From contig CAXXIY010000002.1 of NCBI GenBank assembly GCA_963675995.2, positions 2,170,001 through 2,234,000 on the forward strand: DNA of 64,000 nt. The letters run 5' to 3'. The DNA is from JAAFHB01 sp963675995. Its GTDB lineage: Bacteria; Bacteroidota; Bacteroidia; Bacteroidales; Prolixibacteraceae. Below the pieces are notes generated by a model. It saw only the letters and a program-made list of their open reading frames with translations. It searched no databases and was not told where the DNA came from. Of this stretch, positions 27,408-36,473 are shown piece by piece; position 1 is the stretch's first letter; every line of letters starts with the position of its first letter. The translations under genes and the position numbers were made by a program.

Positions 27408-28610
27408 TTATTCAGGTAAACCATAGGTGTCCATCACATAATCGATGTCTTTATCCCCACGTCCGCTTAGATTAACAAGGATCGATTGCCTTGGGTTCTC
27501 TTTTGCCAGTTTAAGGGCATAAGCGACAGCGTGTGCGCTTTCCAGGGCCGGAATAATTCCCTCCAGACGGCTTAATTCGTAGAACGCATCGATGGTTTCT
27601 TTATCTGATGCTGTTTCGTAAGTGACTCTTTTAGTATCTTTTAGCATACTATGTTCAGGACCGACTCCGGGATAGTCCAATCCGCTGGCTACCGAATAAA
27701 CAGGAGCCGGTTCCCCTTTTTCATCCTGAAGCAGGTAACATTTAAAGCCATGGATCATACCAGGTGTTCCCAGAGACATTGTAGCTGCGTGATCTCCCAG
27801 ATTAAGGGAACGTCCAGCAGGTTCCACACCAAAAAGTTTGCACTCTTCATCCTCCAGAAAGGCTGAGAATATTCCCATAGCATTACTTCCGCCGCCAACA
27901 CAAGCAACTACATTGTCAGGAAGTTCACCTGTCATTTCCAAAAATTGCTCTTTGGCTTCGATCCCAACTACCCGCTGGAAATCGCGAACCATCATTGGAA
28001 ATGGATGTGGTCCAACCACCGACCCGATACAGTAAATGCTGTTTTCAGCATCCTGCATATAGGCACCAAAAGCTGAATCGACTGCTTCTTTTAAGGTTCT
28101 CAGTCCGAAGGAGACTGGGACAACATTAGCACCAAGAATTTTCATTCTGACCACGTTTGGATGTTCTTTGATAATATCCACCTCACCCATATGAATTTCG
28201 CATTCCAGTCCAAAATAGGCAGCAGCTGTTGCCAAAGCAACTCCATGCTGTCCGGCGCCGGTTTCTGCGATCAGTTTTTTCTTTCCAAGATACTTTGCCA
28301 GCAACGCTTCGCCCATACAATGGTTTAGTTTATGAGCGCCTGTATGGTTCAGATCCTCACGTTTTAAATAAATTCTTCCTCCGTACTTCGTTGATAATCT
28401 GTTACAAAAATAGGTTGGGGTTGGTCTGCCCTGGTAATGCTTACGAATGCTACGTAACTCAGAAATAAAATTGTGCGATTTGCTGATCGAGTAATAGGCA
28501 TCGGTAATCTTTTCCATTTCTGCCTGAAGATTAGGTGGTATAAAACTTCCGCCATACTCTTCATAAAACCCGTCCTTGTTGGGATAATTCTTAAAATAGT
28601 TTGTTGTCAT
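27408..28610 (-). CDS. trpB: Tryptophan synthase beta chain, stand-alone
   Basis: A 400-residue PLP enzyme that condenses indole with L-serine to give tryptophan. It shows HTGAHKLNH with the PLP lysine Lys94, ETGAGQHGVA with catalytic Glu116, the phosphate-binding loop VGGGSNAMG and the C-terminal SGRGDKD. There is no trpA, and no other trp gene in the window, so it is not in an amino-acid operon. It could be the only TrpB of the cell or an extra, indole-salvaging copy. It sits between the two ATPase operons and is bounded by terminators on both sides. Confidence 0.93.
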   Translation of the reverse strand: MTTNYFKNYPNKDGFYEEYGGSFIPPNLQAEMEKITDAYYSISKSHNFISELRSIRKHYQGRPTPTYFCNRLSTKYGGRIYLKREDLNHTGAHKLNHCMGEALLAKYLGKKKLIAETGAGQHGVALATAAAYFGLECEIHMGEVDIIKEHPNVVRMKILGANVVPVSFGLRTLKEAVDSAFGAYMQDAENSIYCIGSVVGPHPFPMMVRDFQRVVGIEAKEQFLEMTGELPDNVVACVGGGSNAMGIFSAFLEDEECKLFGVEPAGRSLNLGDHAATMSLGTPGMIHGFKCYLLQDEKGEPAPVYSVASGLDYPGVGPEHSMLKDTKRVTYETASDKETIDAFYELSRLEGIIPALESAHAVAYALKLAKENPRQSILVNLSGRGDKDIDYVMDTYGLPE

Positions 28611-28707
28611 GTGCTTATGTTATTGATATGTAATAATTTGAAATTTATTATTTAGTCTTGTCAACGATTATAACCGCACTAAATCCAATCTTCGAATCCG
28701 GATTTTC

Positions 28708-28715
28708 CAAAATTA
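28708..28715 (-). promoter_or_regulatory. Possible -7 box of trpB
   Basis: Minus-strand TAATTTTG fits TAnnTTTG. It lies about 98 nt before the trpB ATG, with no clear -33 element. Confidence 0.35.
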
Positions 28716-28920
28716 AAAAAAGGAATATGAATTAAAGGAATTCTTTCAGGAAAATTTGTAATTTATTTCGTTAAATTTTAATCAAAGAGATTTTTCAAGT
28801 GACATCCTCATTACATATTGTAAGTTAACCGGATAGACTTATCAGATTGCATGACTACCATTGTAGAACATCCTAGTGAAACGGCAACAGAAACTGCGAA
28901 TAAAAAACAGATTAAAGTGA

Positions 28921-28952
28921 AAATAAAAAGGCTGCCTTTGAAGACAGCCTCA
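28921..28952 (-). terminator. Terminator of the H+ ATP synthase operon
   Basis: On the minus strand AGGCTG and CAGCCT arms (28945-28950 and 28929-28934) close a 10-nt loop and run into a T-rich tract. It lies 28 bp after the atpC stop. Confidence 0.8.
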
Positions 28953-28977
28953 TTTCGGTTGACAATATTTGAAAATT

Positions 28978-29220
28978 TTATGATTCAACAAGTACCTTAA
29001 CTTTGTTGTTTGAAACTTCTACCAATCCCCCTTTTATTTCGAAATAGGAGATGATTCCATTCGCCTCTTTTACCTTTATTTTTCCAAATGTAAGTGTAGA
29101 AATAATTGGTGCATGATTCTTCATGATCTCGAACGATCCCAAAGTGCCGGGCAATTTAATTATCGTGATTTCACCAGTAAACAACATTTTTTCCGGTGTA
29201 ATAATTTCGAGGTACATCAT
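28978..29220 (-). CDS. atpC: F-type ATP synthase epsilon subunit, short form
   Basis: An 80-residue epsilon subunit. Only the N-terminal beta-sandwich is present: MMYLEIITPEKMLFTGE, then GSFEIMKNHAPIISTL. The two-helix C-terminal domain, which in many bacteria can inhibit ATP hydrolysis, is missing. The stop is followed by a terminator, so the gene is complete rather than frameshifted; a short epsilon is also known in related phyla. It lies 33 bp after atpD and is the last gene of the H+ ATP synthase operon. Confidence 0.93.
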   Translation of the reverse strand: MMYLEIITPEKMLFTGEITIIKLPGTLGSFEIMKNHAPIISTLTFGKIKVKEANGIISYFEIKGGLVEVSNNKVKVLVES

Positions 29221-29253
29221 AAGAGCATGAGTTATCTAAACGATATTGTTATG

Positions 29254-30762
29254 TTATTTTGATTCAGCGAGTAATTTTTCACCTTTTTCGATGGCCTCAT
29301 CAATTGTCCCAACCATGCTAAAGGCAGTTTCCGGATATTGATCCACATTGCCGTCGATGATGGCGTTAAACCCTTTAATCGTATCTTCAATTGAGACCCA
29401 AACTCCTTTCATTCCGGTAAATTGCTCTGCAACATGGAACGGTTGCGACAAGAATCGTTGTACGCGTCGGGCCCTGTGAACGATCAATTTATCCGCTTCA
29501 GATAGTTCATCCATCCCAAGAATGGCAATAATATCCTGTAGTTCACGGTAACGCTGTAAAAGCTCTTTTACCCGCTGTGCCGTATCATAATGTTCTCTTC
29601 CAACGATGTCGGGTGAGAGAATACGTGAAGTGGAATCAAGCGGATCGACTGCAGGATAAATACCCATTTCTGAGATCTTCCGGTTTAATACTGTAGTTGC
29701 ATCAAGATGGGCAAACGTGGTAGCCGGAGCTGGATCAGTTAAGTCATCTGCAGGAACATAAACAGCCTGAACAGAGGTAATTGAGCCATATTTTGTAGAG
29801 GTGATCCGTTCCTGTAACAGCCCCATCTCGGTGGCAAGAGTAGGCTGATAACCCACAGCCGAAGGCATACGGCCAAGCAAAGCAGAAACTTCGGAACCAG
29901 CCTGTGTAAATCTGAAAATATTATCCACAAAGAAAAGGATATCGTTACCTTTCCCCTTTTTGTCGCCATCGCGGAAGTATTCAGCTACAGCAAGACCGGA
30001 GAGAGCAACCCTTGCGCGTGCGCCGGGGGGCTCGTTCATCTGACCAAAAACCAGTGTAGCTTTTGATTTGGCCAACTCGTTCTTATCAACAAGGGTGAGG
30101 TCCCAACCACCCTTTAACATGTCGGCTTTAAAAGCCTCACCATATTTGATAACATCCGATTCAATCATTTCACGGAGCAGGTCATTCCCTTCGCGTGTTC
30201 TTTCACCAACACCTGCAAAAACAGATTGTCCGTCGTATTTTTTGGCGATATTATTTATTAACTCCATGATAATTACAGTCTTTCCAACCCCGGCTCCTCC
30301 AAAAAGTCCGATTTTACCCCCTTTGGAATAAGGTTCGAGCAGATCGATCACTTTTATTCCTGTGAATAGCACCTCTTTTTCGGTGGAAAGATCCTCAAAT
30401 CGTGGGGGATCGTTATGAATTTCATAACTCCTCTCTTTTGTAATAGATCCGATTCCATCTATCGCGTCACCGATTACATTGAGCAACCGTCCCTTAATCT
30501 CATGGCCAACAGGCATTGAAATGGCTTTCCCGGTAGAGACAACTTCCATCCCACGTGAAAGTCCGTCGGTTGAGTCCATGGCAACAGAGCGGATTGTTTG
30601 TTCTCCGATATGTTGTTGACACTCCAGAATTAAGACCTGACCATTTTCACGTGTTATTTCGAGAGCATCAAATATTTTTGGTAACTCATTTCCTCCCTGC
30701 TCGAAGCTGACATCAACAACAGGTCCGATAACCTGAACGATTTTGCCTTTGGATTGCGACAT
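29254..30762 (-). CDS. atpD: F-type ATP synthase beta subunit
   Basis: A 502-residue catalytic subunit of F1. Walker A is GGAGVGKT. The catalytic glutamate lies in GVGERTREGNDLLREM, and the segments VPADDLTDPAPATTFAHLDA and GMDELSEADK (the DELSEED region) are intact. It is about 32 residues longer than the N-ATPase beta. It lies between atpG (70 bp upstream) and atpC. This is the housekeeping ATP synthase coupled to H+, judging by its c subunit. Confidence 0.97.
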   Translation of the reverse strand: MSQSKGKIVQVIGPVVDVSFEQGGNELPKIFDALEITRENGQVLILECQQHIGEQTIRSVAMDSTDGLSRGMEVVSTGKAISMPVGHEIKGRLLNVIGDAIDGIGSITKERSYEIHNDPPRFEDLSTEKEVLFTGIKVIDLLEPYSKGGKIGLFGGAGVGKTVIIMELINNIAKKYDGQSVFAGVGERTREGNDLLREMIESDVIKYGEAFKADMLKGGWDLTLVDKNELAKSKATLVFGQMNEPPGARARVALSGLAVAEYFRDGDKKGKGNDILFFVDNIFRFTQAGSEVSALLGRMPSAVGYQPTLATEMGLLQERITSTKYGSITSVQAVYVPADDLTDPAPATTFAHLDATTVLNRKISEMGIYPAVDPLDSTSRILSPDIVGREHYDTAQRVKELLQRYRELQDIIAILGMDELSEADKLIVHRARRVQRFLSQPFHVAEQFTGMKGVWVSIEDTIKGFNAIIDGNVDQYPETAFSMVGTIDEAIEKGEKLLAESK

Positions 30763-30832
30763 ATTTCTCTGTTTTATTGAATTTTTGTAATCTTAATATT
30801 TATAGCCGATGAAGAATATTTTTCAAGGGGTT

Positions 30833-31726
30833 TTAACTTTTCATTGCATTTGCACCACTTACAATCTCCAGAATTTCGTTGGTGATGGCCGCTTGCCGTG
30901 CTTTATTGTAATTCAGTTTCAGTTCCCGGATCAGCTCAAATGCATTATCTGTAGCTTTATGCATCGCAGTCATACGCGCACCATGCTCCGAGGCAACCGA
31001 TTCAAGAATTGCCTTGAAAAACTGTATTTTGAGCGATTGAGGAATCAAATTTACCACTATTTCCTGCTTCGAAGGCTCAAAAATATAGTCTAATTGCATT
31101 TGCCCTTTACCCGATTTTAAACCTTTGATAATACCCGTTTTTACCGGCAGAAACTGTTCATTGACAAGATTTTGAACTGCCGCATTTTTAAATTGATTAT
31201 AGACCAGTTCAACGTGATCATAACCACCCTGCGCGTAGCTGTCCATTACCAGCTGTGAAATTTCACTTACCGTAGCGAAACTCAATTTATCGTAAAGATC
31301 AAGATAGCTTCTGGTAACTTTTATCCCTTTTGATTTAAGTCCGTCAACTGCTTTTTTACCAATAGCAATAACGTCGACTTTTGCTTTTTTAGAATACTCT
31401 TTAAATGTTATGGATACTAGTTCCGATGTTCGTCTGACCACATTTGAATTAAATCCGCCACAAAGACCTCTGTTGGAGGTTATTGCGATGATTAGAATTC
31501 GTTCTTTGTTTTTTCGTTCGGCATATTTATTCTCAATGTCTGAATCCAGATTACTGCTGACACTGGTCAGTATTTCATTCAGTGTTTCGGCATAGGGACG
31601 CATCTGAATAATGGCATCCTGAGCTTTCCGCAGTTTAGCCGCTGATACCATTTTCATGGCACTGGTTACCTGCTGGGTCGATTTTACCGTGGCTATTCTG
31701 GTCCGTATGTCTTTTAAATTTGCCAT
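30833..31726 (-). CDS. atpG: F-type ATP synthase gamma subunit
   Basis: A 297-residue rotor stalk subunit. The N-terminal helix contains IRTRIATVKSTQQVTSAMKM and the C-terminal helix SEHGARMTAMHKATDNAFEL, followed by NKARQAAITNEILEIVSGA, the classical gamma signature. The Rossmann-like central domain contains ITSNRGLCGGFN. It is much closer to textbook gamma than the N-ATPase copy at 20555-21442. It lies 30 bp after atpA. Confidence 0.97.
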   Translation of the reverse strand: MANLKDIRTRIATVKSTQQVTSAMKMVSAAKLRKAQDAIIQMRPYAETLNEILTSVSSNLDSDIENKYAERKNKERILIIAITSNRGLCGGFNSNVVRRTSELVSITFKEYSKKAKVDVIAIGKKAVDGLKSKGIKVTRSYLDLYDKLSFATVSEISQLVMDSYAQGGYDHVELVYNQFKNAAVQNLVNEQFLPVKTGIIKGLKSGKGQMQLDYIFEPSKQEIVVNLIPQSLKIQFFKAILESVASEHGARMTAMHKATDNAFELIRELKLNYNKARQAAITNEILEIVSGANAMKS

Positions 31727-31756
31727 TCTCTGATATTATCTGTCTCTTTCTTTACG

Positions 31757-33349
31757 TTAATCAGCTTTTTCAACCGAATATTTGGCAACAACTTCCCTGG
31801 CAACTTTCTCAAGAACATCCGTTTCAGCCGAGGAGATCACACCCCTGTTAAGCGATTCAAGGGTATCCTTGTATTTTGCATCCAGTACCTCAAGAAATTC
31901 GATCTCGAATTCCCTGACCAGGTGCTTTGGAACATCCGACAGCAAACCCTGCGTACCACAATACAATATTGCGATCTGTTTCTCAACCTTAACCGGCGAA
32001 AACTGATTTTGCTTAAGAATTTCAAGATTTCGTGTTCCCTTTTCGAGTACTGCTTTTGTAGCCGGATCTAGATCTGAACTAAATTTGGAGAATGCCTCAA
32101 GTTCGCGGAACTCTGCCTGAGCTATTTTTAACGTACCGGCCACTTTTTTCATCGCCTTAATCTGGGCGTTACCACCAACACGCGATACCGAAATACCCAC
32201 ATTGATGGCTGGTCTGATCCCCGAATTGAACAGATTTGATTCAAGGAAAATCTGACCATCGGTAATGGAAATTACATTGGTCGGAATATATGCAGAGACG
32301 TCGCCGTCCTGAGTTTCAATGATTGGAAGTGCTGTTAAAGAACCGCCACCTTTTAAAAGGTGTCTGATCGATTCGGGAACATCATTCATTTGGCTTGCAA
32401 CCGCCTGTGATTCATTGATTTTTGCAGCGCGCTCAAGTAAACGGGAGTGAAGGTAAAATACATCACCCGGATAGGCTTCACGACCTGGCGGACGGCGTAG
32501 AAGCAGCGAAACTTCACGATAGGCCACAGCCTGTTTCGATAAATCGTCATAAACAATAAGGGCAGATCTACCGGTATCTCTAAAAAACTCGCCAATGGCA
32601 GCCCCGGCAAATGGTGCATAAAACTGAAGAGCCGCAGGGTCAGATGAGGTTGACATCACGATTACCGTATAGGGCATTGCGCCATTTTCTGCAAGAGTTT
32701 TTGCGATATTTGCTACGGTTGATCCCTTCTGACCAATAGCAACATATATACAATAAACAGGTTCCCCTTTTTCGTAAAATTCTTTTTGATTGATAATTGT
32801 GTCAATTGCAATGGCGGTTTTGCCTGTTTGGCGGTCGCCAATAATCAACTCCCGCTGTCCCCGGCCAATCGGGATCATTGCATCGATCGCTTTGATTCCG
32901 GTTTGTAACGGCTCTTTGACCGGTTGGCGGTAGATTACCCCGGGAGCTTTGCGCTCAAAAGGTAGTTCATAGAGTTCTCCGGTGATAGGTCCCTGTCCAT
33001 CGAGTGGTTGACCAAGGGTGTTAATCACTCGACCAAGCAAACCTTCGCCAACATTGATCGCCGCAATTTTATTGGTTCTTTTAACATGATCACCCTCTTT
33101 AATCCGCTCAGAAGAACCTAAAAGTACGCAACCAACATTATCTTCTTCGAGGTTTAAAACAATACCCATGACCCCGGAGCTGAATTCAACCATTTCGTTT
33201 GACTGAATGTTTGACAAACCGTAGACGCGGGCAATCCCATCACCTACTTGCAGTACGGTTCCAATTTCGGCATATTCGGCTTCACTTTTGAAACCATCCA
33301 ACTGTTTTTTCAGAATTTCGGAAACTTCAGCAGGTTTTATTCCAGCCAT
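31757..33349 (-). CDS. atpA: F-type ATP synthase alpha subunit
   Basis: A 530-residue non-catalytic nucleotide-binding subunit of F1. Walker A is GDRQTGKTAIAIDTIINQ. It contains LLLRRPPGREAYPGDVFYLH and a short insertion (residues about 318-330, SQAVASQMNDVPESIRHL) before GGGSLTALPIIETQ that is absent from the N-ATPase alpha. The N-terminal helix that binds delta is present (MAGIKPAEVSEILKKQLDGF), consistent with the upstream atpH. It lies 38 bp after atpH. Confidence 0.97.
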   Translation of the reverse strand: MAGIKPAEVSEILKKQLDGFKSEAEYAEIGTVLQVGDGIARVYGLSNIQSNEMVEFSSGVMGIVLNLEEDNVGCVLLGSSERIKEGDHVKRTNKIAAINVGEGLLGRVINTLGQPLDGQGPITGELYELPFERKAPGVIYRQPVKEPLQTGIKAIDAMIPIGRGQRELIIGDRQTGKTAIAIDTIINQKEFYEKGEPVYCIYVAIGQKGSTVANIAKTLAENGAMPYTVIVMSTSSDPAALQFYAPFAGAAIGEFFRDTGRSALIVYDDLSKQAVAYREVSLLLRRPPGREAYPGDVFYLHSRLLERAAKINESQAVASQMNDVPESIRHLLKGGGSLTALPIIETQDGDVSAYIPTNVISITDGQIFLESNLFNSGIRPAINVGISVSRVGGNAQIKAMKKVAGTLKIAQAEFRELEAFSKFSSDLDPATKAVLEKGTRNLEILKQNQFSPVKVEKQIAILYCGTQGLLSDVPKHLVREFEIEFLEVLDAKYKDTLESLNRGVISSAETDVLEKVAREVVAKYSVEKAD

Positions 33350-33387
33350 AATATCAACGTTTAATTGTTTTATTCTTTTGTTCTAAT

Positions 33388-33933
33388 TTATCTCTGACTT
33401 GCCAAAAGTTCTCTTTTAATCTTTTTAAGTTTGGCAGAAACACTGGCATCAATCTGCTGATCTTCAACTTGTAAAATGAATCCGCCAATGAGTTTTTCGT
33501 CGACTGTACAGGTTAAATCAACTTCCGAATTAAAATGTTTCCTGATGAAAATCCGGAATTGATCAACTGTAGCAGGATCTATCTCAACAGCACTTATCAG
33601 ATTTGCCTCTTTATATCCTGCTTCCTGCCTGCATGATTCCAAAAAGATTCTGGATATATTCTTTAAATAGGCCTCCCTATGGTTGGTAAGGAGGAGCATG
33701 AGGAACGAGTAAGTTGCCGGATTTACATTTTTTGAGAAACCCTCACTAAAAAATGCCCGCTTATCACTTATTTTTATTACCGGACTTTCGAGGACCTGAC
33801 TAAATCTGGGAACGGTTTCCAAAAAGTGATCAATCATTTTGATGTCGTTACTCACCAATTCTGTCACTTTTTTATCTTTCGCCAAATTTAGTAATGCTTT
33901 CGCGTATCTTCCGGCAATTTTACCCTCGTCCAT
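33388..33933 (-). CDS. atpH: F-type ATP synthase delta subunit
   Basis: A 181-residue peripheral-stalk cap joining the b dimer to the alpha N-terminus. The N-terminal helical domain begins IAGRYAKALLNLAKDKK, and the C-terminal domain contains VDEKLIGGFILQVEDQQIDASVSAKL, cut from the typical delta signature. The N-ATPase operon has no equivalent gene. It lies 11 bp after atpF. Confidence 0.95.
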   Translation of the reverse strand: MDEGKIAGRYAKALLNLAKDKKVTELVSNDIKMIDHFLETVPRFSQVLESPVIKISDKRAFFSEGFSKNVNPATYSFLMLLLTNHREAYLKNISRIFLESCRQEAGYKEANLISAVEIDPATVDQFRIFIRKHFNSEVDLTCTVDEKLIGGFILQVEDQQIDASVSAKLKKIKRELLASQR

Positions 33934-33944
33934 CTTAAATGATT

Positions 33945-34439
33945 TTAATTGAGATTGATCTGATCAATGTAATTTTGTATCAGCTCTTTTTGACGGCTTT
34001 CATCAGCCAACCTCTCCTGCAATATTCTTTCGGCTATTTCAACAGAAAAATTTGCAATCAGGCTTTTAATATCACTGATTGCGGCAATGCGTTCCCGTTC
34101 GATGGCTGCTCTGGCATTTTCCATCACTTTGTTGGCCTCAATTGAGGCTTCATGACGTGCATCACGAATGATCGATTCCTTCAGTTCCCGGGCCTCTTTA
34201 ACAATCGTTTCACGCTCGAAGATTGCCTTTTTTAAGATTTTTTCGTTTCCGGCCTGCAAATTCATCATCTCTTCCTTCGCATTTTCGGCAGATTTTAACG
34301 CCTCCTCAATCGACTTCTCACGGTCGGAAAGGGCATTCAGGATCGGACCCCATGCAAACCGTTTTAGAATATACAACAGGATGGAGAAGGATACCAGCAT
34401 CCAAAAAAACAACCCGAAATCCGGCATTACTAATCCCAT
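33945..34439 (-). CDS. atpF: F-type ATP synthase b subunit
   Basis: A 164-residue peripheral-stalk subunit. One N-terminal TM helix (about 7-25, GLFFWMLVSFSILLYIL) is followed by KRFAWGPILNALSDREKSIEEAL and a long charged coiled coil to the C-terminus. The length is standard for a b subunit. The gene lies between atpE (77 bp) and atpH (11 bp). Confidence 0.95.
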   Translation of the reverse strand: MGLVMPDFGLFFWMLVSFSILLYILKRFAWGPILNALSDREKSIEEALKSAENAKEEMMNLQAGNEKILKKAIFERETIVKEARELKESIIRDARHEASIEANKVMENARAAIERERIAAISDIKSLIANFSVEIAERILQERLADESRQKELIQNYIDQINLN

Positions 34440-34516
34440 AATGATAAATTTTTGTTGGTCAACGAATCAAACACCACTAAAATTGGCATTAAAATAATAA
34501 CCAATAAATGAGGTAA

Positions 34517-34774
34517 TTATACGAATATAATCAAAAAGCAGATAACAATTGCAAAGAATGCAACTCCTTCAATCAAAGCCGCAGCGACAATCATGTTTGA
34601 ACGGATATCACCCACAGCTTCAGGCTGGCGGGCAATTGCTTCAACAGCAGAACCTCCGATACGACCAATACCTATACCAGCACCAATTGCTGCCAGTCCG
34701 GCTCCTACACCTGCGCCCATTTTTGCAATCGCTACATTTGCAGCTACTTGTAAGATTACAGCTAATGTTATCAT
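34517..34774 (-). CDS. atpE: F-type ATP synthase c subunit, H+ type
   Basis: An 85-residue hairpin of two TM helices. The ion-binding carboxylate is in ALIEGVAFFA, without the Ser and Tyr ligands of Na+ rings. The position equivalent to Ilyobacter Gln32 is hydrophobic, so H+ coupling is predicted. Helix 1 is rich in Gly/Ala repeats (GAGVGAGLAAIGAGIGIG), and the loop carries ARQPEA. No ribosome-binding site precedes it, in contrast to the N-ATPase c gene. Confidence 0.96.
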   Translation of the reverse strand: MITLAVILQVAANVAIAKMGAGVGAGLAAIGAGIGIGRIGGSAVEAIARQPEAVGDIRSNMIVAAALIEGVAFFAIVICFLIIFV

Positions 34775-34876
34775 ACGAATTAATGTTTAAATAATTAAAT
34801 TGTTATGTTTTATATTATATTCTAAACTAACTAATCTTTTATGGCTTTTCAGTTAACACTGAAGAAGGCAATCGTC

Positions 34877-35968
34877 TTAGGCGTGGCTCTCGTGTTTTTC
34901 GAGCGCCAATCCAATATACAGTGCTGATAATAATGTAAATACGTAAGCCTGAATAAATGCTACCAGCAATTCAAGAATCCCCATAAATACTGTAAAAGCG
35001 ATTGAAAGGACAGATATTCCGTAACCTGCAATAATACTTTTTTCTGCAAATATAAAGATCAGACTATAAAATCCCAACGCAACAATATGGCCAGCAGTTA
35101 TATTTGCAAAAAGACGAATGGTAAGAACGAAAGGCTTGATGAACACTCCCATAATCTCTACGATAGGCATCAAGGGGAGCGGCAACTTAAGCCAAAGTGG
35201 AATTCCTGGGGCATTTACCAGGTGAACCCAGTAATCGCGTGATCCGCTTAAACTGGTAATCACAAAGGTAAAAAGGGCCAGAACCAGGGTGACTGATATA
35301 TCTCCTGTGAGATTGGCGCCTCCCGGAAAAAAGGGGACAAGTCCCATCAAATTATTGATAAAAATAAAAAAGAACACCGTTAACAAAAAGGGAAGATACC
35401 TTTGATACTTCTCTTTTCCTATCGAAGGTTTTGCAATATCGTCACAGATGAAAAGGACGACAGGCTCTATCCAGCTTTGCAGCCCTTTAGGTGCTCTGGC
35501 GAAATTTTCACGGTATCTTTTGGCAACAGATAAAAAGATAAATAATATGAGCAATACGCTAATAAAGAGTGAAGTGACATTTTTGGTTATCGAAAAATCC
35601 CAAGGTCTTAACTCTGATCCATCGGCCATAATTTCAACTAGCCTTCTTTGGTATTTTCCTTCCGAAGCAATCCTGAATCCATCGTAAGACGCTGTTCCAT
35701 GGTGAAGCTTGCCCGACATAAAAGCATGAAATCCTGTATTCTGGCTATAAACAATAACCGGCAGAGGAATTGATATATGAGTATGCCCTACAGTCGCAAT
35801 ATGCCACTCATAACTATCTTTGATATGATTGAATATCAGATCTCCCGTATTAAACTTCTTTGGAGAAATAGAATCGGCCACAGCATGCTCTTCATTGGCT
35901 TTGAGTAGATTGGAGCTAGCTGAAATTGCAAATAAAACCAGAAATAAAGATGTTAAAACTCTTATCAT
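34877..35968 (-). CDS. atpB: F-type ATP synthase a subunit
   Basis: A 363-residue stator membrane subunit. It begins with a cleavable-looking signal peptide (MIRVLTSLFLVLFAISASS) and a periplasmic extension of about 100 residues, seen in Bacteroidota a subunits. Five to six TM helices follow, with the stator arginine in VLTIRLFANITAGH and the conserved ELLVAFIQAYVFTLL. I chose the ATG at 35968, which starts directly at the signal peptide; a TTG 30 bases upstream would add ten residues. It lies 102 bp before atpE. Confidence 0.94.
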   Translation of the reverse strand: MIRVLTSLFLVLFAISASSNLLKANEEHAVADSISPKKFNTGDLIFNHIKDSYEWHIATVGHTHISIPLPVIVYSQNTGFHAFMSGKLHHGTASYDGFRIASEGKYQRRLVEIMADGSELRPWDFSITKNVTSLFISVLLILFIFLSVAKRYRENFARAPKGLQSWIEPVVLFICDDIAKPSIGKEKYQRYLPFLLTVFFFIFINNLMGLVPFFPGGANLTGDISVTLVLALFTFVITSLSGSRDYWVHLVNAPGIPLWLKLPLPLMPIVEIMGVFIKPFVLTIRLFANITAGHIVALGFYSLIFIFAEKSIIAGYGISVLSIAFTVFMGILELLVAFIQAYVFTLLSALYIGLALEKHESHA

Positions 35969-36027
35969 TGCGTTAATTTGTGACGCAAAAATAGGCAATT
36001 TGTCCGTATCACAAACTTATTTTGTGA

Positions 36028-36408
36028 TTATTTTTTAATAAAGCCAAGCACCTGGATGACCTCAAAAACAGTAAAAAGTATATACAATGTAATGAATGTC
36101 AATATAAATGGGATAACCTGCGAACGATCCATCATTAAATAGATAAGCATAAAAAAAAGATAAACCATCAATTTTAAGCTTACCGAAGCCATAAATGCGG
36201 TGGTAAACTTCATGGCATTCTGACCTGAGGCTTTCACAACCCACAAATGACCAATTGTTGTTACAGCTGCGATGAGCAATATCATAAAGGGGAAAGCACT
36301 CAGATAATGTGTTTTCAGAATCGTTGAAAAAAGAACTGACGCAATTGAAAAAATGATTGCTGTAAAAATGAGCATTTTAAAGATGAATTTTCTGGACACT
36401 TCAGACAT
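36028..36408 (-). CDS. Small membrane protein of the ATP synthase operon
   Basis: A 126-residue protein with four predicted TM helices (about 10-30, 34-54, 70-92 and 98-122). I recognise no catalytic motif. Position between the AtpZ-like gene and atpB is that of AtpI, and the size and topology agree, so an AtpI-like assembly or Mg2+-related role is likely but unproven. The spacing to both neighbours (65 and about 60 bp) allows cotranscription. Confidence 0.75.
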   Translation of the reverse strand: MSEVSRKFIFKMLIFTAIIFSIASVLFSTILKTHYLSAFPFMILLIAAVTTIGHLWVVKASGQNAMKFTTAFMASVSLKLMVYLFFMLIYLMMDRSQVIPFILTFITLYILFTVFEVIQVLGFIKK

Positions 36409-36473
36409 ACTATTGATAATTTGATGAGATTTTAGACCTTAAGTCATTGTTTAATGTTGATTTTTGGGGGATT

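Larger units (their letters stand above)
28611..28977. other. Intergenic region between trpB and the ATP synthase operon
   Basis: A 367-bp AT-rich gap. It holds a probable trpB -7 box (28708-28715) and the atpC terminator (28921-28952). An open frame at 28851-29000 (49 codons, plus strand) runs through that terminator and into the end of atpC and is not convincing as a gene. Confidence 0.6.

Noticed and set aside
28851..29000. 49-codon plus-strand open frame beginning MTTIVEHPSE
   Set aside because: It runs through the atpC terminator hairpin and into the end of atpC on the other strand, and has no promoter or recognisable homologue.
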